A DNA stretch of 38,199 bases from Scopulibacillus darangshiensis (GTDB taxonomy: Bacteria > Bacillota > Bacilli > Bacillales > Sporolactobacillaceae). Position numbers and translations under genes: made by a program. Below, one piece after another: positions 7,924 through 17,982 of the stretch. How positions within the stretch are numbered: position 1 is the stretch's first letter; each line of letters starts with the position of its first letter. The DNA lies in the NCBI RefSeq assembly GCF_004341035.1, contig NZ_SLXK01000038.1:1-38199 (forward strand). Reading direction: 5' to 3'. Below the pieces are notes generated by a model. The model was not told the DNA's origin and made no database searches. It saw only the letters and a list, made by a program, of their open reading frames with translations.

Positions 7924-10900
7924 ATGAAGACTTTTAATGAAACGGAGACGCTCGGGCTCTATCGTTCTGAATACGAACATGACGCATGCGGCATCGGCTT
8001 TTATGCCGATATTAAAGGCCGCCCATCACATGATATTGTCGTAACAGGTCTTGAGATGCTCAGGAGACTAGAACATAGAGCAGGTAAAGATGCCGAAGGG
8101 GAAACGGGTGATGGGGCAGGCGTATTATTGCAAATTCCTCACCGCTATTTCCAGTCCGTCTGCACATTTTCCCTTCCTGAAAAGGGCCAATATGCAGTAG
8201 GCATGCTGTTTTTACCGAAGCAGGCATCGCTTCGCACACAAATCTTAGAGGATATGAAACTAGAAATACAGAAAATAGATTTGCCATTTATTGGTGTGAG
8301 GGATGTGCCAGTCCGTCCTGAAACCATCGGCTCGCTAGCCAAGGCGGCACAGCCGCATATTTGTCAGGTTTTTATCGGTAATCATAATCACTGCAATGAG
8401 GACGATTTTGAAAGAAAACTTTATGTGATACGCAAAAGGCTTGAAAGAAAATATCGGTCGGATATGTATATTGCCAGTCTATCAAGTCAAACGGTTGTCT
8501 ATAAGGGCATGTTAAAAGCGGAGCAAATTCAGATGTTTTATCCAGATCTTAAAGATGAAAGATTTGCATCAGCACTTGCTTTGATCCATTCCCGGTTCAG
8601 CACGAATACGTTTCCGAGCTGGGAAAGGGCTCATCCAAACCGCCTGATTGCCCATAATGGCGAAATTAATACAGTGAGGGGCAATATCAACTGGTTCAAT
8701 GCAAAAGCAAAGGGATTTTCAACAAGCAAATTTGGTGTCTCTAACGAGGATCTCATGCCAATCATCGATCCTGATGGCAGCGACTCGGCATCATTTGATA
8801 ATGCCTTGGAATTCTTAACGCTCAGCGGACGCTCACTTCCTCATGCGGTAGCTATGATGGTGCCTGAGCCTTGGGAAGATGATTCTGATATGCCAATCTA
8901 TCTTAAAAACTTTTATGAGTATCACAGCCGGATCATGGAAGCTTGGGACGGTCCGATGGCGCTGGGCTTTACGAACGGCAGACAAATCGGTGCTGTTTTG
9001 GACCGTAACGGTTTGCGGCCGGGCCGGTACTATGTGACTCACGATGATCGTCTTATGTTTTCATCCGAAGTCGGTGTTATAGACATCGAAGACTCACAGG
9101 TCAAGGAACGCTGTCATTTAAAGCCTGGCGAGCTTTTGTTAGTCGATACCGAACAGGGGCGTCTTATTCCAAATGATGAATTGAAGCTACTCCTTAGTAT
9201 GCAAAAGCCATATGCTGATTATCTTCAAGAGTCGGTTATTAGTCCCGATTTATGCCAGAGACCATCGGCAGATCTCCCAAAAGAGCCCAATGAGCTTTTG
9301 CGTCAGCAAAAAATAAATGGCTATACCTATGAAGAAGTGATGAAAGTCATCAAACCGATGGCCGAGGAAGCTAAGGAATCCACCGGTTCTATGGGAGTGG
9401 ACACACCCCTTGCTGTCCTTTCTGAACGGCCTCAGCTGCTTTTTAACTATTTCAAACAATGGTTTTCCCAAGTAACAAATCCGCCGATCGACGCCATAAG
9501 GGAAGCCTGTGTTATATCAACAAAAACCTGGCTTGGGACCCAAGAGGACTTGATTCAAGAAGACGGGCAAAGAACAATGCAAATCCAGCTTGACCATCCT
9601 TTGTTAGACCCTGAATTGTTCCACTTTGTTCAAAACCAGGGACTGAAAACAGCAACTATTAATATTGGGTTTGATATAAATGAAGGTGAAGCGAGATTGG
9701 AAAAGGCGACTGAGGGCCTCTTTAGTGAAGCGGACCAAGCCATATCTGAAGGAGCATCGATCCTCATTTTATCTGATCAACACCTTGCTGAAGGGCGTCT
9801 GCCGATGCCATCCCTGCTGGCTGTAGCGGGTCTTCACCACCATTTGGTCAGGCAAGGAACACGAACACAGGTGAGCATTATCGTCGATTCAGGCGAGCCA
9901 AGAGATTCGCATCATATGGCAATGCTTATTGGTTATGGCGCTGATGCCATCCATCCTTATTTAGCATTTGAAACTATAGAACGGCTCGTATTGGATCAGC
10001 ATGTAGACCTTCCTATAAAAGAAGCTGTCAGCCACTATATCACGGCATTAAATGCCGGCGTTGTTAAAGTGATGTCGAAAGTCGGAATTTCAACGATACA
10101 AAGCTATCGCGGTGCACAAGCCTTTGAAGCGGTCGGGTTATCGGAACAATTATTGGAGCGGTATTTCACAGGCACTGTTTCCCAAATCAGCGGGATTGGC
10201 CTTGAGGAAGTTGCCAAAGAATCCATGATCCGCTGGCAAAAAGCGGCGGAGGATGAGAGGTCACATGATATAACCCTTGAAGCAGGAAGTGACCTGCAAT
10301 GGCGCAAAGAAGGTGAGCATCACCAGGTCAATCCGAAAGTGATCCATACGCTGCAACAGGCCGCAAGGAAAAACGATAAGGAACTATATAAAAAGTTTGT
10401 AAATATGGCAGAGGAAGGCCCGTTTTCAACTGTCCGAAGCTTGCTTGACATCAAAAGCGGGCGAAAAGCCATTTCAATAGATGACGTTGAACCGGTGGAA
10501 AAGATTTTTCAAAAGTTTAAAACAGGAGCCATGTCATACGGTGCTCTCAGCAGTGAAGCCCACGAGGCTTTGGCTATAGCGATGAACCGGATTGGCGGGA
10601 AAAGCAACAGCGGTGAAGGCGGTGAGGATGTTGACCGTTTTATAAAAGATGAAAATGGTGATGACCGCCGAAGTGCCATCAAACAAGTTGCCTCAGGCAG
10701 ATTTGGTGTCACGAGCCATTATCTTACTGAAGCTGATGAAATTCAAATTAAAATGGCTCAGGGCGCAAAACCGGGAGAAGGCGGACAATTGCCAAGCAAA
10801 AAGGTCTACCCGTGGATCGCCGAAGTCAGAGGTTCAACACCGGGTGTCGGGCTGATTTCACCTCCGCCTCATCACGATATTTATTCGATTGAGGACCTTG

Positions 10901-12489
10901 CACAACTCATCTATGATTTAAAATGTGCCAATCCAAAAGCGAGAATCAGCGTGAAATTGGTTGCTAAGGCCGGGGTTGGAACGATTGCAGCTGGTGTAGC
11001 CAAAGGGCTGGCTGATGTGATTCTGATCAGCGGACATGATGGCGGGACAGGAGCTGCGGCGAAAACAAGCATTAAACACGCGGGACTCCCTTGGGAGCTT
11101 GGTTTGGCCGAAGCCCACCAAACCCTGAAGCTTAATGGCTTAAGGGAGCGTGTTGTTCTTGAAGCTGACGGGAAATTAATGACGGGAAAAGATGTTATTA
11201 TCGCGGCATGCTTAGGGGCTGAGGAATACGGCTTTTCCACAGCACCGCTTGTCGTCCTCGGCTGCTTGATTATGAGGGCTTGCCACCTTGATACATGTCC
11301 AGTCGGGATTGCCACCCAAAACCCGGAACTGAGAAAGAAATTCATGGGAAGTCCTGACCATATCGTCAATTACATGACATTTATCGCTGAAGAAATCCGT
11401 GAAATATTAGCTGAATGCGGGTATAGATCATTGGACGACATCGTCGGTGAAACGAATGTGCTGAAATTGAGGGACCGTGTAGCGGACCACTGGAAAACCA
11501 GGCATCTCAATCTTTCAAATTTACTTTTTAAACCGGAAGATGCTAACCGTGAAAAAGAAGAACAAAACCATGAGCTTGACGCACGGTTTGATTATCGCCA
11601 TCTTATTCCCGCTTGTCAGCCTTATATTAAGAAAAGTGAACAGGCGGCATTTAAATTTTCTATTGGAAATTCAGACCGTGCCGTTGGAACGTCATTGGGT
11701 CATTTTATTACTAAAGTTCATGGTGCAGAGGGGCTCCCAGTAGATACACTCCAACTGTCATTCCAGGGAGCTGCTGGCCAGAGTTTCGGGGCGTTTGTTC
11801 CAAAGGGGCTGACGATGTCCTTAGAAGGAGATGCCAATGACTACGTCGGCAAAGGGCTGTCTGGCGGAAAGCTGATCGTCAAACCCGGAAAGGATTGGAT
11901 GGATCATGAGCATCAGGCCATTATCGGCAATGTCGCCTTTTATGGCGGAACAGCGGGCGAATCCTATATTCGCGGCAGAGCGGGTCAACGTTTTTGTGTT
12001 AGAAACAGCGGTGTGAATGCGGTTGTTGAAGGTGTTGGAGACCACGGCTGCGAGTACATGACAGGAGGCCGGGTCGTAATCCTAGGAGAGGTCGGGAAGA
12101 ACTTTGCAGCGGGTATGTCCGGCGGTATTGCCTATATCTACTCGGATCAGCATTTAACAGGGCAGCTGCTTCCTTTAATCAATCGTGAGCTTGTAACACC
12201 TCAGGTTCTGGACAATGAGGATGAAGCGGCAGATCTGTACCATATGATAAGAAACCATTTTACTCATACAGGAAGTCCTAAAGCGAAGAAAATTCTCGGC
12301 AATTGGAAAAATGCTGTGGCGGATTTTGTTAAAATCATTCCTCGTGAATACGAAGCCATGCAGGAAACTATCAAAAAGTTGGAAATGAGCGGTATGTCGG
12401 AAAAAGAAGCACAAATGACAGCTTTTCAATTAAAGAAAGAAGGGAAATCAGTTGAGGCTCATGATGATGCCTCTTACCAGACGGTTTAA
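7924..12489 (+). CDS. gltA: Glutamate synthase large subunit GltA
   Basis: A 1521-residue protein that makes glutamate from glutamine and 2-oxoglutarate. A short propeptide ends before C22 in YEHDACGIGF, the N-terminal nucleophile of the class II glutamine amidotransferase domain (residues about 22-430). A central linker domain and the FMN-binding synthase domain follow (about 830-1200), with GEGGEDVDRF, KPGEGGQLPSKKV, SGHDGGTGAAAKTS and the 3Fe-4S cysteines of CLIMRACHLDTCPVG. The C-terminal GXGXG beta-helix domain has SGGKLIVKPG, AFYGGTAGESYIRG and NSGVNAVVEGVGDHGCEYMTGG. It is the first gene of gltA-gltB, opposite gltC, with an AAGGAAGG RBS. Confidence 0.98.
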   Translation: MKTFNETETLGLYRSEYEHDACGIGFYADIKGRPSHDIVVTGLEMLRRLEHRAGKDAEGETGDGAGVLLQIPHRYFQSVCTFSLPEKGQYAVGMLFLPKQASLRTQILEDMKLEIQKIDLPFIGVRDVPVRPETIGSLAKAAQPHICQVFIGNHNHCNEDDFERKLYVIRKRLERKYRSDMYIASLSSQTVVYKGMLKAEQIQMFYPDLKDERFASALALIHSRFSTNTFPSWERAHPNRLIAHNGEINTVRGNINWFNAKAKGFSTSKFGVSNEDLMPIIDPDGSDSASFDNALEFLTLSGRSLPHAVAMMVPEPWEDDSDMPIYLKNFYEYHSRIMEAWDGPMALGFTNGRQIGAVLDRNGLRPGRYYVTHDDRLMFSSEVGVIDIEDSQVKERCHLKPGELLLVDTEQGRLIPNDELKLLLSMQKPYADYLQESVISPDLCQRPSADLPKEPNELLRQQKINGYTYEEVMKVIKPMAEEAKESTGSMGVDTPLAVLSERPQLLFNYFKQWFSQVTNPPIDAIREACVISTKTWLGTQEDLIQEDGQRTMQIQLDHPLLDPELFHFVQNQGLKTATINIGFDINEGEARLEKATEGLFSEADQAISEGASILILSDQHLAEGRLPMPSLLAVAGLHHHLVRQGTRTQVSIIVDSGEPRDSHHMAMLIGYGADAIHPYLAFETIERLVLDQHVDLPIKEAVSHYITALNAGVVKVMSKVGISTIQSYRGAQAFEAVGLSEQLLERYFTGTVSQISGIGLEEVAKESMIRWQKAAEDERSHDITLEAGSDLQWRKEGEHHQVNPKVIHTLQQAARKNDKELYKKFVNMAEEGPFSTVRSLLDIKSGRKAISIDDVEPVEKIFQKFKTGAMSYGALSSEAHEALAIAMNRIGGKSNSGEGGEDVDRFIKDENGDDRRSAIKQVASGRFGVTSHYLTEADEIQIKMAQGAKPGEGGQLPSKKVYPWIAEVRGSTPGVGLISPPPHHDIYSIEDLAQLIYDLKCANPKARISVKLVAKAGVGTIAAGVAKGLADVILISGHDGGTGAAAKTSIKHAGLPWELGLAEAHQTLKLNGLRERVVLEADGKLMTGKDVIIAACLGAEEYGFSTAPLVVLGCLIMRACHLDTCPVGIATQNPELRKKFMGSPDHIVNYMTFIAEEIREILAECGYRSLDDIVGETNVLKLRDRVADHWKTRHLNLSNLLFKPEDANREKEEQNHELDARFDYRHLIPACQPYIKKSEQAAFKFSIGNSDRAVGTSLGHFITKVHGAEGLPVDTLQLSFQGAAGQSFGAFVPKGLTMSLEGDANDYVGKGLSGGKLIVKPGKDWMDHEHQAIIGNVAFYGGTAGESYIRGRAGQRFCVRNSGVNAVVEGVGDHGCEYMTGGRVVILGEVGKNFAAGMSGGIAYIYSDQHLTGQLLPLINRELVTPQVLDNEDEAADLYHMIRNHFTHTGSPKAKKILGNWKNAVADFVKIIPREYEAMQETIKKLEMSGMSEKEAQMTAFQLKKEGKSVEAHDDASYQTV

Positions 12490-12513
12490 CAAATAGATGG
12501 AAGGGGGATGACT

Positions 12514-14007
12514 ATGGGAAAACTGACGGGATTTATCGACATCAAACGGGAAAAGCCGCAGGAGATTCATGCCGGCGAAAGAATCAGCCATTGGGAAGAA
12601 TATTTAATGCCGACGGGTGAGCCTGCCTTAAAGGATCAGGCGGCACGGTGCATGGATTGCGGGACGCCGTTTTGCCAGATGGGCTCAGACCTAGGCCGAT
12701 CAACAAGCGGATGCCCGCTGTACAATTTAATTCCCGAATGGAATGAGCTCGTTTATCAGGGGAAATGGCATGAGGCCTACCTGCGATTGATTAAAACGAA
12801 TAATTTTCCGGAATTTACAGCAAGGGCCTGTCCAGCCCCTTGTGAAGGATCATGTACGGCAGGTGTTGTCAGTGAACCTGTCGCGATAAAAAGCATCGAA
12901 AGAGCAATCATTGATAAGGCGTTTGAAGAAGGGTGGGCAACGCCCCGAAAGCCATTGAAAAGAACGGGGCTAAAAGCTGCCGTCATTGGATCGGGACCCG
13001 CCGGCCTTGCCGCGGCGGATGAGCTGAATCAGGCAGGCTACGATGTGACTGTTTTGGAGCGTGATGACCGGTTTGGCGGCCTGCTTATGTACGGCATTCC
13101 CAATATGAAAATTGAAAAAAAGGTTGTTGAACGAAGGATTCGCCTGCTTGAACAAGAAGGTATTCAATTTAAAGGCAACGTAAATGTGGGTGTCGACGTG
13201 ACGATGGAAGAGCTTCGAAAAATATATGATGCTGTCATCTTATGTACAGGGGCTGGCAAACATCGGGAGCTTGACGTTGAAGGCCGCGGGCTTTCGGGCA
13301 TCTATCCGGCTATGACTTATCTAACAGGGAGTACCAAACACTTATTGAACGAAGAGAGTGGTGAACCCGCCATTACGGCCAAAGACAAACATGTCATTGT
13401 CATCGGCGGCGGTGACACGGGTGCCGATTGTGTTGCTACTGCCCTAAGACAAGGGTGCAAAAGCATCGTTCAGTTTGGCAAGCACGGTGAATTGCCAAAA
13501 GAACGCGGAGCTGATAACCCCTGGCCCGAGCCACCGGATGTCTATACTCTTGACTATGCCTATGCTGAAGCAAAAGAAACCTTTGGCTCCGACCCTCGTC
13601 AATATCAAATTAACACAACAGAGTTTCTAGGCGATCAAGAGGGTCATGTCAGAGAATTAGGAACGGTTGCTCTTGAGCTTGAAAGCGGCGAGAATGGCAA
13701 AAAGCAGTACCGTGAGAATGAATCAAAGAAACAGAATTGGGATGCAGACCTTGTTTTGATTGCAATCGGGTTTGAAGGTGCAGAGGATGATGTCTTTGAG
13801 AATATCGGCGTAGAAGCATCTTTCAATCAAATCAAGGCGGATAATAAAACGTATCAAACGAATCTAGACGGCGTTTTCGCAGCGGGTGACGCTAGAAGGG
13901 GCCAAAGCTTAATCGTCTGGGCCATTCAAGAAGGCCGTAAAGCAGCCGAATCCGTTGATCGTTATTTGCGCGAAAAGCATTCGAAGAAAAAAGTAGATGT
14001 AGGATAA
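12514..14007 (+). CDS. gltB: Glutamate synthase small subunit GltB
   Basis: A 497-residue FAD protein that passes NADPH electrons to GltA. N-terminal cysteines for two [4Fe-4S] clusters are in ARCMDCGTPFCQMG and SGCPLYNLIPEWN; the FAD fingerprint is VIGSGPAGLAAADELNQAG (about residue 152); the second dinucleotide site is VIVIGGGDTGADC (about 294); GVFAAGDARRG closes the FAD domain. Start 12514 is preferred to 12508 because GGAAGGGGG ends one base before 12508 and seven before 12514, and MGKLTGFIDIKREKP matches B. subtilis GltB. The gap to gltA is 24 bases. Confidence 0.96.
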   Translation: MGKLTGFIDIKREKPQEIHAGERISHWEEYLMPTGEPALKDQAARCMDCGTPFCQMGSDLGRSTSGCPLYNLIPEWNELVYQGKWHEAYLRLIKTNNFPEFTARACPAPCEGSCTAGVVSEPVAIKSIERAIIDKAFEEGWATPRKPLKRTGLKAAVIGSGPAGLAAADELNQAGYDVTVLERDDRFGGLLMYGIPNMKIEKKVVERRIRLLEQEGIQFKGNVNVGVDVTMEELRKIYDAVILCTGAGKHRELDVEGRGLSGIYPAMTYLTGSTKHLLNEESGEPAITAKDKHVIVIGGGDTGADCVATALRQGCKSIVQFGKHGELPKERGADNPWPEPPDVYTLDYAYAEAKETFGSDPRQYQINTTEFLGDQEGHVRELGTVALELESGENGKKQYRENESKKQNWDADLVLIAIGFEGAEDDVFENIGVEASFNQIKADNKTYQTNLDGVFAAGDARRGQSLIVWAIQEGRKAAESVDRYLREKHSKKKVDVG

Positions 14008-14012
14008 GAGGA

Positions 14013-14040
14013 AAAAACCCGCCGATCGGCGGGTTTTCTT
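14013..14040 (+). terminator. Terminator of gltAB
   Basis: AAAACCCGCCG pairs with CGGCGGGTTTT and is followed by CTTT, five bases after the gltB stop. Confidence 0.9.
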
Positions 14041-14136
14041 TAGTTAATCAGAAAGTATAACTTTCTGACGCACATAAGGGCAACTAAGCCTCTGGCTACG
14101 CCTATTAAAGGCTTGCCAATCGGCAAGTTTTCTTTA
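14041..14136 (-). repeat. Interspersed palindromic repeat, family R1 copy 2 (short form)
   Basis: The reverse complement of this segment matches the outer parts of 6077-6238: CTTGCCGATTGGCAAG, then CAGAGGCTTAG, TTATGTGCGTCAGAAAG and the CAGAAAG/CTTTCTG hairpin. It lacks the central 59 bases of copy 1. It lies between gltB and purU and may also help to end transcription of both. Confidence 0.85.
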
Positions 14137-14147
14137 TATGCCAGCTT

Positions 14148-15014
14148 TTAATGAAACACGACGGTTTTGTTGCCGTTAACAAAGACTTTATCATTCAGAT
14201 AGTAGCGAATCCCCTTAGCGAGGACAATTCTCTCGAGGTCTCTGCCAATCCTTTTTAAATCGCTTACTTGATGGCGATGATCGACTCGGGAGACATCCTG
14301 TTCGATAATCGGCCCCTCATCAAGATCCTGAGTGACAAAGTGGGCTGTAGCGCCAATCAGCTTGACACCTCGATCAAACGCCTGTTGGTACGGTTTGCCG
14401 CCAATGAAGGCCGGTAAAAAGGAATGGTGGATGTTGATGATTCGATTTTGATAGCGTTCAATCATTTTAGATGGAATAATTTGCATATACCGGGCTAAAA
14501 CGACGGCATCAGCTTTTCCTTCCAACAACTGCAAATGCTTCTCCTCGGCCTCGTGTAGAGTGGCTTTCGTTACGGGAACATGGTGATACAGAATGCCAAA
14601 GGACTCAGCTATCCCGCGCATGTCATTATGGTTGCTGACAATCATGCTAATGTCGGCTTTTAGCTCACCGGTTCGCCAGCGAATCAGCAAATCCTGAAGG
14701 CAATGATCTTCCTTAGATACAAAGATCGCAAGCTTCTTGCGGCGGCTGGCATCCCTAATATCCCAGTTCATTGTGAATTTTTGGGCAATGTCTGTAAAAT
14801 CTGCTTTTAGAAGATTGAGCTTGTCTGAAAGACCGTCTAGGTTAAATTCAAATCGGGCAAAGATCGTCCCGTTATGATAATCGGTTGAAAACTGGTCAAC
14901 TTTTGCAATATCAGCATTCTTGCCATATAAAAATTGTGAAACCGATGCGATAACCCCGGGTTGATCAGGGCAAGTCAAACGGATAATACCTTTTCCCATT
15001 TCTTCTTGATCCAT
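14148..15014 (-). CDS. purU: Formyltetrahydrofolate deformylase PurU
   Basis: A 288-residue protein with an N-terminal ACT domain (residues 7-80, IIRLTCPDQPGVIASVSQFLY) and a C-terminal formyltransferase-like domain (about 90-288). The catalytic set is readable in NIHHSFLPAF, the GATAHFVTQDLDEGPIIEQD block and the final Asp. PurU hydrolyses 10-formyl-THF to formate and THF, supplying formate and balancing one-carbon units. The ATG at 15014 is preceded by AGGTGAT. It is a single gene facing away from gltAB. Confidence 0.93.
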   Translation of the reverse strand: MDQEEMGKGIIRLTCPDQPGVIASVSQFLYGKNADIAKVDQFSTDYHNGTIFARFEFNLDGLSDKLNLLKADFTDIAQKFTMNWDIRDASRRKKLAIFVSKEDHCLQDLLIRWRTGELKADISMIVSNHNDMRGIAESFGILYHHVPVTKATLHEAEEKHLQLLEGKADAVVLARYMQIIPSKMIERYQNRIINIHHSFLPAFIGGKPYQQAFDRGVKLIGATAHFVTQDLDEGPIIEQDVSRVDHRHQVSDLKRIGRDLERIVLAKGIRYYLNDKVFVNGNKTVVFH

Positions 15015-15195
15015 GTTATCACCTGCAATTGATATGACTTTATATATTTAAATTATACCCAATGGCTCCTCCGCAAATCAACTTGGACTGTTTTAACTGA
15101 CTATTGAATTGGCGTTTTAGTGCGTGAGATCATCGTAGCAAATGGAAGAGAGCTTAGACAGATATACAAACTGCGATTAACGCGTCACTCATTCA

Positions 15196-15400
15196 TTATA
15201 GGACTCAGAATCCGCTATTTTCATTAAAGGTGCCCCTTTTTTGATTTTATAGGACTCAGACTACTCAGACTCCGTTAATTGCTCAAATCCCACTCAAATG
15301 ACCTCTTAAATGACCGAATAACGGAACCACAGTTAACCACAGTCCGATACGATCACAAAATACAGCATATTGCCACAAATAGCGGAATGAGAGTCCGATA
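15196..15400. repeat. Nested inverted repeats in a gene-free stretch
   Basis: The 483-base gap 15015-15497 has no gene. Within it a unit of the form TATAGGACTCAGA...TCCG(C/T)TA-TT occurs twice directly (15196-15220, 15246-15280) and twice inverted (15314-15350, 15375-15400, reading AATAGCGGAATGAGAGTCCG). The units are degenerate and could fold into two nested hairpins. The look is that of a decayed intergenic repeat element common in Bacillaceae; I see no ORF or transposase. Confidence 0.65.
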
Positions 15401-15461
15401 AAAATTCTGACAAAATAGGTTAGTGTCTACTTCACGGTGATAAAAACCAAACATGAATTTA

Positions 15462-15495
15462 AAACAAAACCATCCACGCACAGGTGGCGGGAATG
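15462..15495 (-). terminator. Probable terminator of the efe operon
   Basis: On the minus strand AAACCAT, a bulge, CCAC, loop, GTGG and ATGGTTT form an imperfect hairpin followed by TGTTTTAAA, starting just after the efeB stop. Confidence 0.55.
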
Positions 15496-15497
15496 GT

Positions 15498-16790
15498 TTA
15501 AAGTGAATGAAAAAGCTGCTGACCGATGTAACCGCCTTTTTTGATTCCTGGCGGACAGGCGAACACGGCGCTCGAGATATGTGATGTGTATTCATTTAAT
15601 TTATCGCTTTGCTGCAGTTTTTTTAGCATCGGGATAAATTGCATTTTGATGCTTTGTTGAAATGAGATGAAGAATAACCCGGTATCAAAATAGCCAGTTC
15701 TCGGGTCCAGGCCGCTGGAATAAGAATATGCCCTTCTCAGTATTTTTATACCAGTGCTGTGAGCGAGCCTTGTATGTGAATGTGCCGGCAATTTATTCAA
15801 TGAAATGCTGTCAAATTCGTGTGCTTTCCCTAAGGGGGCACCGCTTTTCTTTTCCCTGCCGAACGTTGCCTCTTGCTCTTTAAGTGATGTACGGTCCCAA
15901 ACTTCGGTAAACATGCGGATCTTACGGACGGCCATATAAGAGCCGCCCTTCATCCATGACGGACCACCCGAATCTGACGCCCACACATACTTGTTAAGGC
16001 CCACTCCCGCTTGGGTGTCCTTATTCGCGGTCCCATCCTTAAAGCCGAAAAGATTCCGCGGTGTCTCTCCATTAGGCGAGCTTAAGAAACCCTCTTGCAT
16101 ATAGCGCATGATGACTGACCCGGTAGCCACTCTCATCAGGTTGCGGACAGCATGCATGGCAACGATCGGATCATCAGAGCACGCCTGGATGCAGATATCA
16201 CCGCCAGATATCTCCTTTTGTAACTCATCCCTAGGCATATGAGGAATAGGGACAAGCTCATCCGGTTGCTTGACAGCAATGCCAAAACGGTCAACACCAT
16301 CTTTTTTGAACAGTGTCGGGCCAAAGCCAAAGGTAATCGTCAGGTTCGAAGGGGAAAGACCAAAGGCCTCCCCGGTGTCATCGGGAGGCATGTAGACATT
16401 TGGATGCTTCTCACCCACGGTCTCCCCTTTAGTCATATCTGCACTATATTTAGTCCATGTTTTAAGCAATGCCTTCAGATCACTTCGCTTGCTTGCTGTA
16501 ACATCAAATGCTGCAAAACATATATATTGCTGTTGCGCTGTGGCAATCCCGGCTTGGTTCCGTCCATAAAAGGGGACGATGTCGGCAGGCACTTTGTGAT
16601 CTCCTGCAGCTTTGGAATGATCATAAACATCCGTGAGTGAGACAAGCGCCCCCATGCCGCTCATACCGATCGCAAGACCAGTCCCGGCAGCGGCTGACAT
16701 TTTAAGCATTTCTCTGCGGCTAATACCTGATGACTTTTCTAATTCCTCCATATCTTCGTGATGACCGCGTTTCTCATGATGTTTTGACAT
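15498..16790 (-). CDS. efeB: EfeB, Tat-exported Dyp-type haem peroxidase
   Basis: A 430-residue Dyp-type peroxidase of the EfeUOB ferrous iron system. The N-terminus has a twin-arginine signal (SRREMLK at about 24-30, then a hydrophobic stretch to residue 55). The Dyp signature FGFKDGTAN (GxxDG) is present, and the proximal haem His is in LAHSTGIKILRRAYSY. Known EfeB/YwbN proteins oxidise Fe(II) outside the membrane and feed Fe(III) to EfeU; YwbN is a classic TatAyCy substrate in B. subtilis. It is the last gene of efeU-efeO/M-efeB, with GGGGGA upstream of the ATG and a 13-base gap to the previous gene. Confidence 0.95.
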   Translation of the reverse strand: MSKHHEKRGHHEDMEELEKSSGISRREMLKMSAAAGTGLAIGMSGMGALVSLTDVYDHSKAAGDHKVPADIVPFYGRNQAGIATAQQQYICFAAFDVTASKRSDLKALLKTWTKYSADMTKGETVGEKHPNVYMPPDDTGEAFGLSPSNLTITFGFGPTLFKKDGVDRFGIAVKQPDELVPIPHMPRDELQKEISGGDICIQACSDDPIVAMHAVRNLMRVATGSVIMRYMQEGFLSSPNGETPRNLFGFKDGTANKDTQAGVGLNKYVWASDSGGPSWMKGGSYMAVRKIRMFTEVWDRTSLKEQEATFGREKKSGAPLGKAHEFDSISLNKLPAHSHTRLAHSTGIKILRRAYSYSSGLDPRTGYFDTGLFFISFQQSIKMQFIPMLKKLQQSDKLNEYTSHISSAVFACPPGIKKGGYIGQQLFHSL

Positions 16791-16803
16791 AACTTTTCCC
16801 CCG

Positions 16804-17982
16804 CTAGCTTAATAGTTTCGCAACCTTTGACAACGATTCTGATAAGGCATTTAATTGCTGGCTGATCGTACGTGTGTCTTTTTTATCTAATTGGTTGTAT
16901 AGAACGTAGCTCCCGTCTTTTTGATACTTTTGTAATGTCTCATTCAAATCTTTAAATTGTTCACTAATCGCCGCGGCAAGATCGGCATCCTTCTCTTTGA
17001 GCGGAACTTTTGCAAGGTCGAAAATAACTTTGGATCCTTCTGCATTTGCAGCCAGATCCACCAAATCAATGTGTGAGTAACGCTCCTCTTCACCGGTGAT
17101 TTTAGAAATGGACGCTTCATTAAGCAGTTCAACAGCACCCGCGATCACCTGTGCCGGTTCAAGTTTAATGGTATTAACCTTTTCATCTAACGCCTTAACA
17201 TCGCTCATGAGCTGCTTCGCGTATTTCTCTTGTCCTCTGACAGAATGCTTGACCCAAATGGCTTTTTCGATCTCGTGGAAACCAGTCCATTTTGAAGGAT
17301 CGGCCACATCGTTTTCTCGGGCATCAATCTTTGGATCAAGCTCACCCAGGCTTTCTGCAATCGGTTCAATTCTTTCATAATATGTTCGGGCTTCAGGATA
17401 GACCTTTTTGGCTTTGTCAATGTTGCCACGGGTGACTGCATCCGTGAATGCTTTGGTAGCCGATACTAAACTTTTGGTTTGGTCCTTAATATACACATGA
17501 TAGTCGCGGACGACTTTATTAAGAGCGGTGCTGCTTTGATTCTTGTTATCCGGTTTGTATGTCTTTAATTTATTTAACTGCTTAACTAAATTTTCTTTGA
17601 GATCAGATAAAGTTTTATCATCAAGCGGTTCAACCTTTGTCCCGGCAACGAGCGGTGTTAAATATTTTTCGACCTCATTATAGAGCATTGGCGCTGTTTT
17701 TCGGACTTTATTTTCAAAGGAAAACCATGTTTGGTTGAGCGCATCACCAACCTCTTTGGCTTGCCTGGCATCTTTATCCTTGATCGCTTTTGATAGGTTC
17801 TGAGACTGTGATAACATTTTTTCTGCGCCCTGCTTTACAGCATCTTTCTTTTCAGCATGGGCTTCATTTGTTTTCTTTGCTTCCTTTGTTTCCTTTGTTT
17901 GCGCGCTGTCAGCTTGACACCCCGCAAGCAATGAAAAGGCAAACAGGATTGATGATGTTATAAGTATGGCTGATCGTTTCAA
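16804..17982 (-). CDS. efeO: EfeO/EfeM-type iron-binding lipoprotein
   Basis: A 392-residue lipoprotein: signal peptide and lipobox LLAGC place the lipid Cys at residue 22. A Lys/Glu/Ala-rich linker (to about 55) leads to an imelysin-like M75 domain, with the HxxE metal motif in GFHEIEKAIW. There is no cupredoxin domain, so it is nearer the EfeM type; B. subtilis YwbM has the same design. It presumably presents iron to the EfeU permease. Its start overlaps the efeU stop by four bases, showing coupled translation. Confidence 0.92.
   Translation of the reverse strand: MKRSAILITSSILFAFSLLAGCQADSAQTKETKEAKKTNEAHAEKKDAVKQGAEKMLSQSQNLSKAIKDKDARQAKEVGDALNQTWFSFENKVRKTAPMLYNEVEKYLTPLVAGTKVEPLDDKTLSDLKENLVKQLNKLKTYKPDNKNQSSTALNKVVRDYHVYIKDQTKSLVSATKAFTDAVTRGNIDKAKKVYPEARTYYERIEPIAESLGELDPKIDARENDVADPSKWTGFHEIEKAIWVKHSVRGQEKYAKQLMSDVKALDEKVNTIKLEPAQVIAGAVELLNEASISKITGEEERYSHIDLVDLAANAEGSKVIFDLAKVPLKEKDADLAAAISEQFKDLNETLQKYQKDGSYVLYNQLDKKDTRTISQQLNALSESLSKVAKLLS

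Noticed and set aside
10911-11369. 152-residue ORF antisense to gltA
   Set aside because: It mirrors the GC-biased codons of the conserved synthase domain, and has no RBS or recognisable domain.
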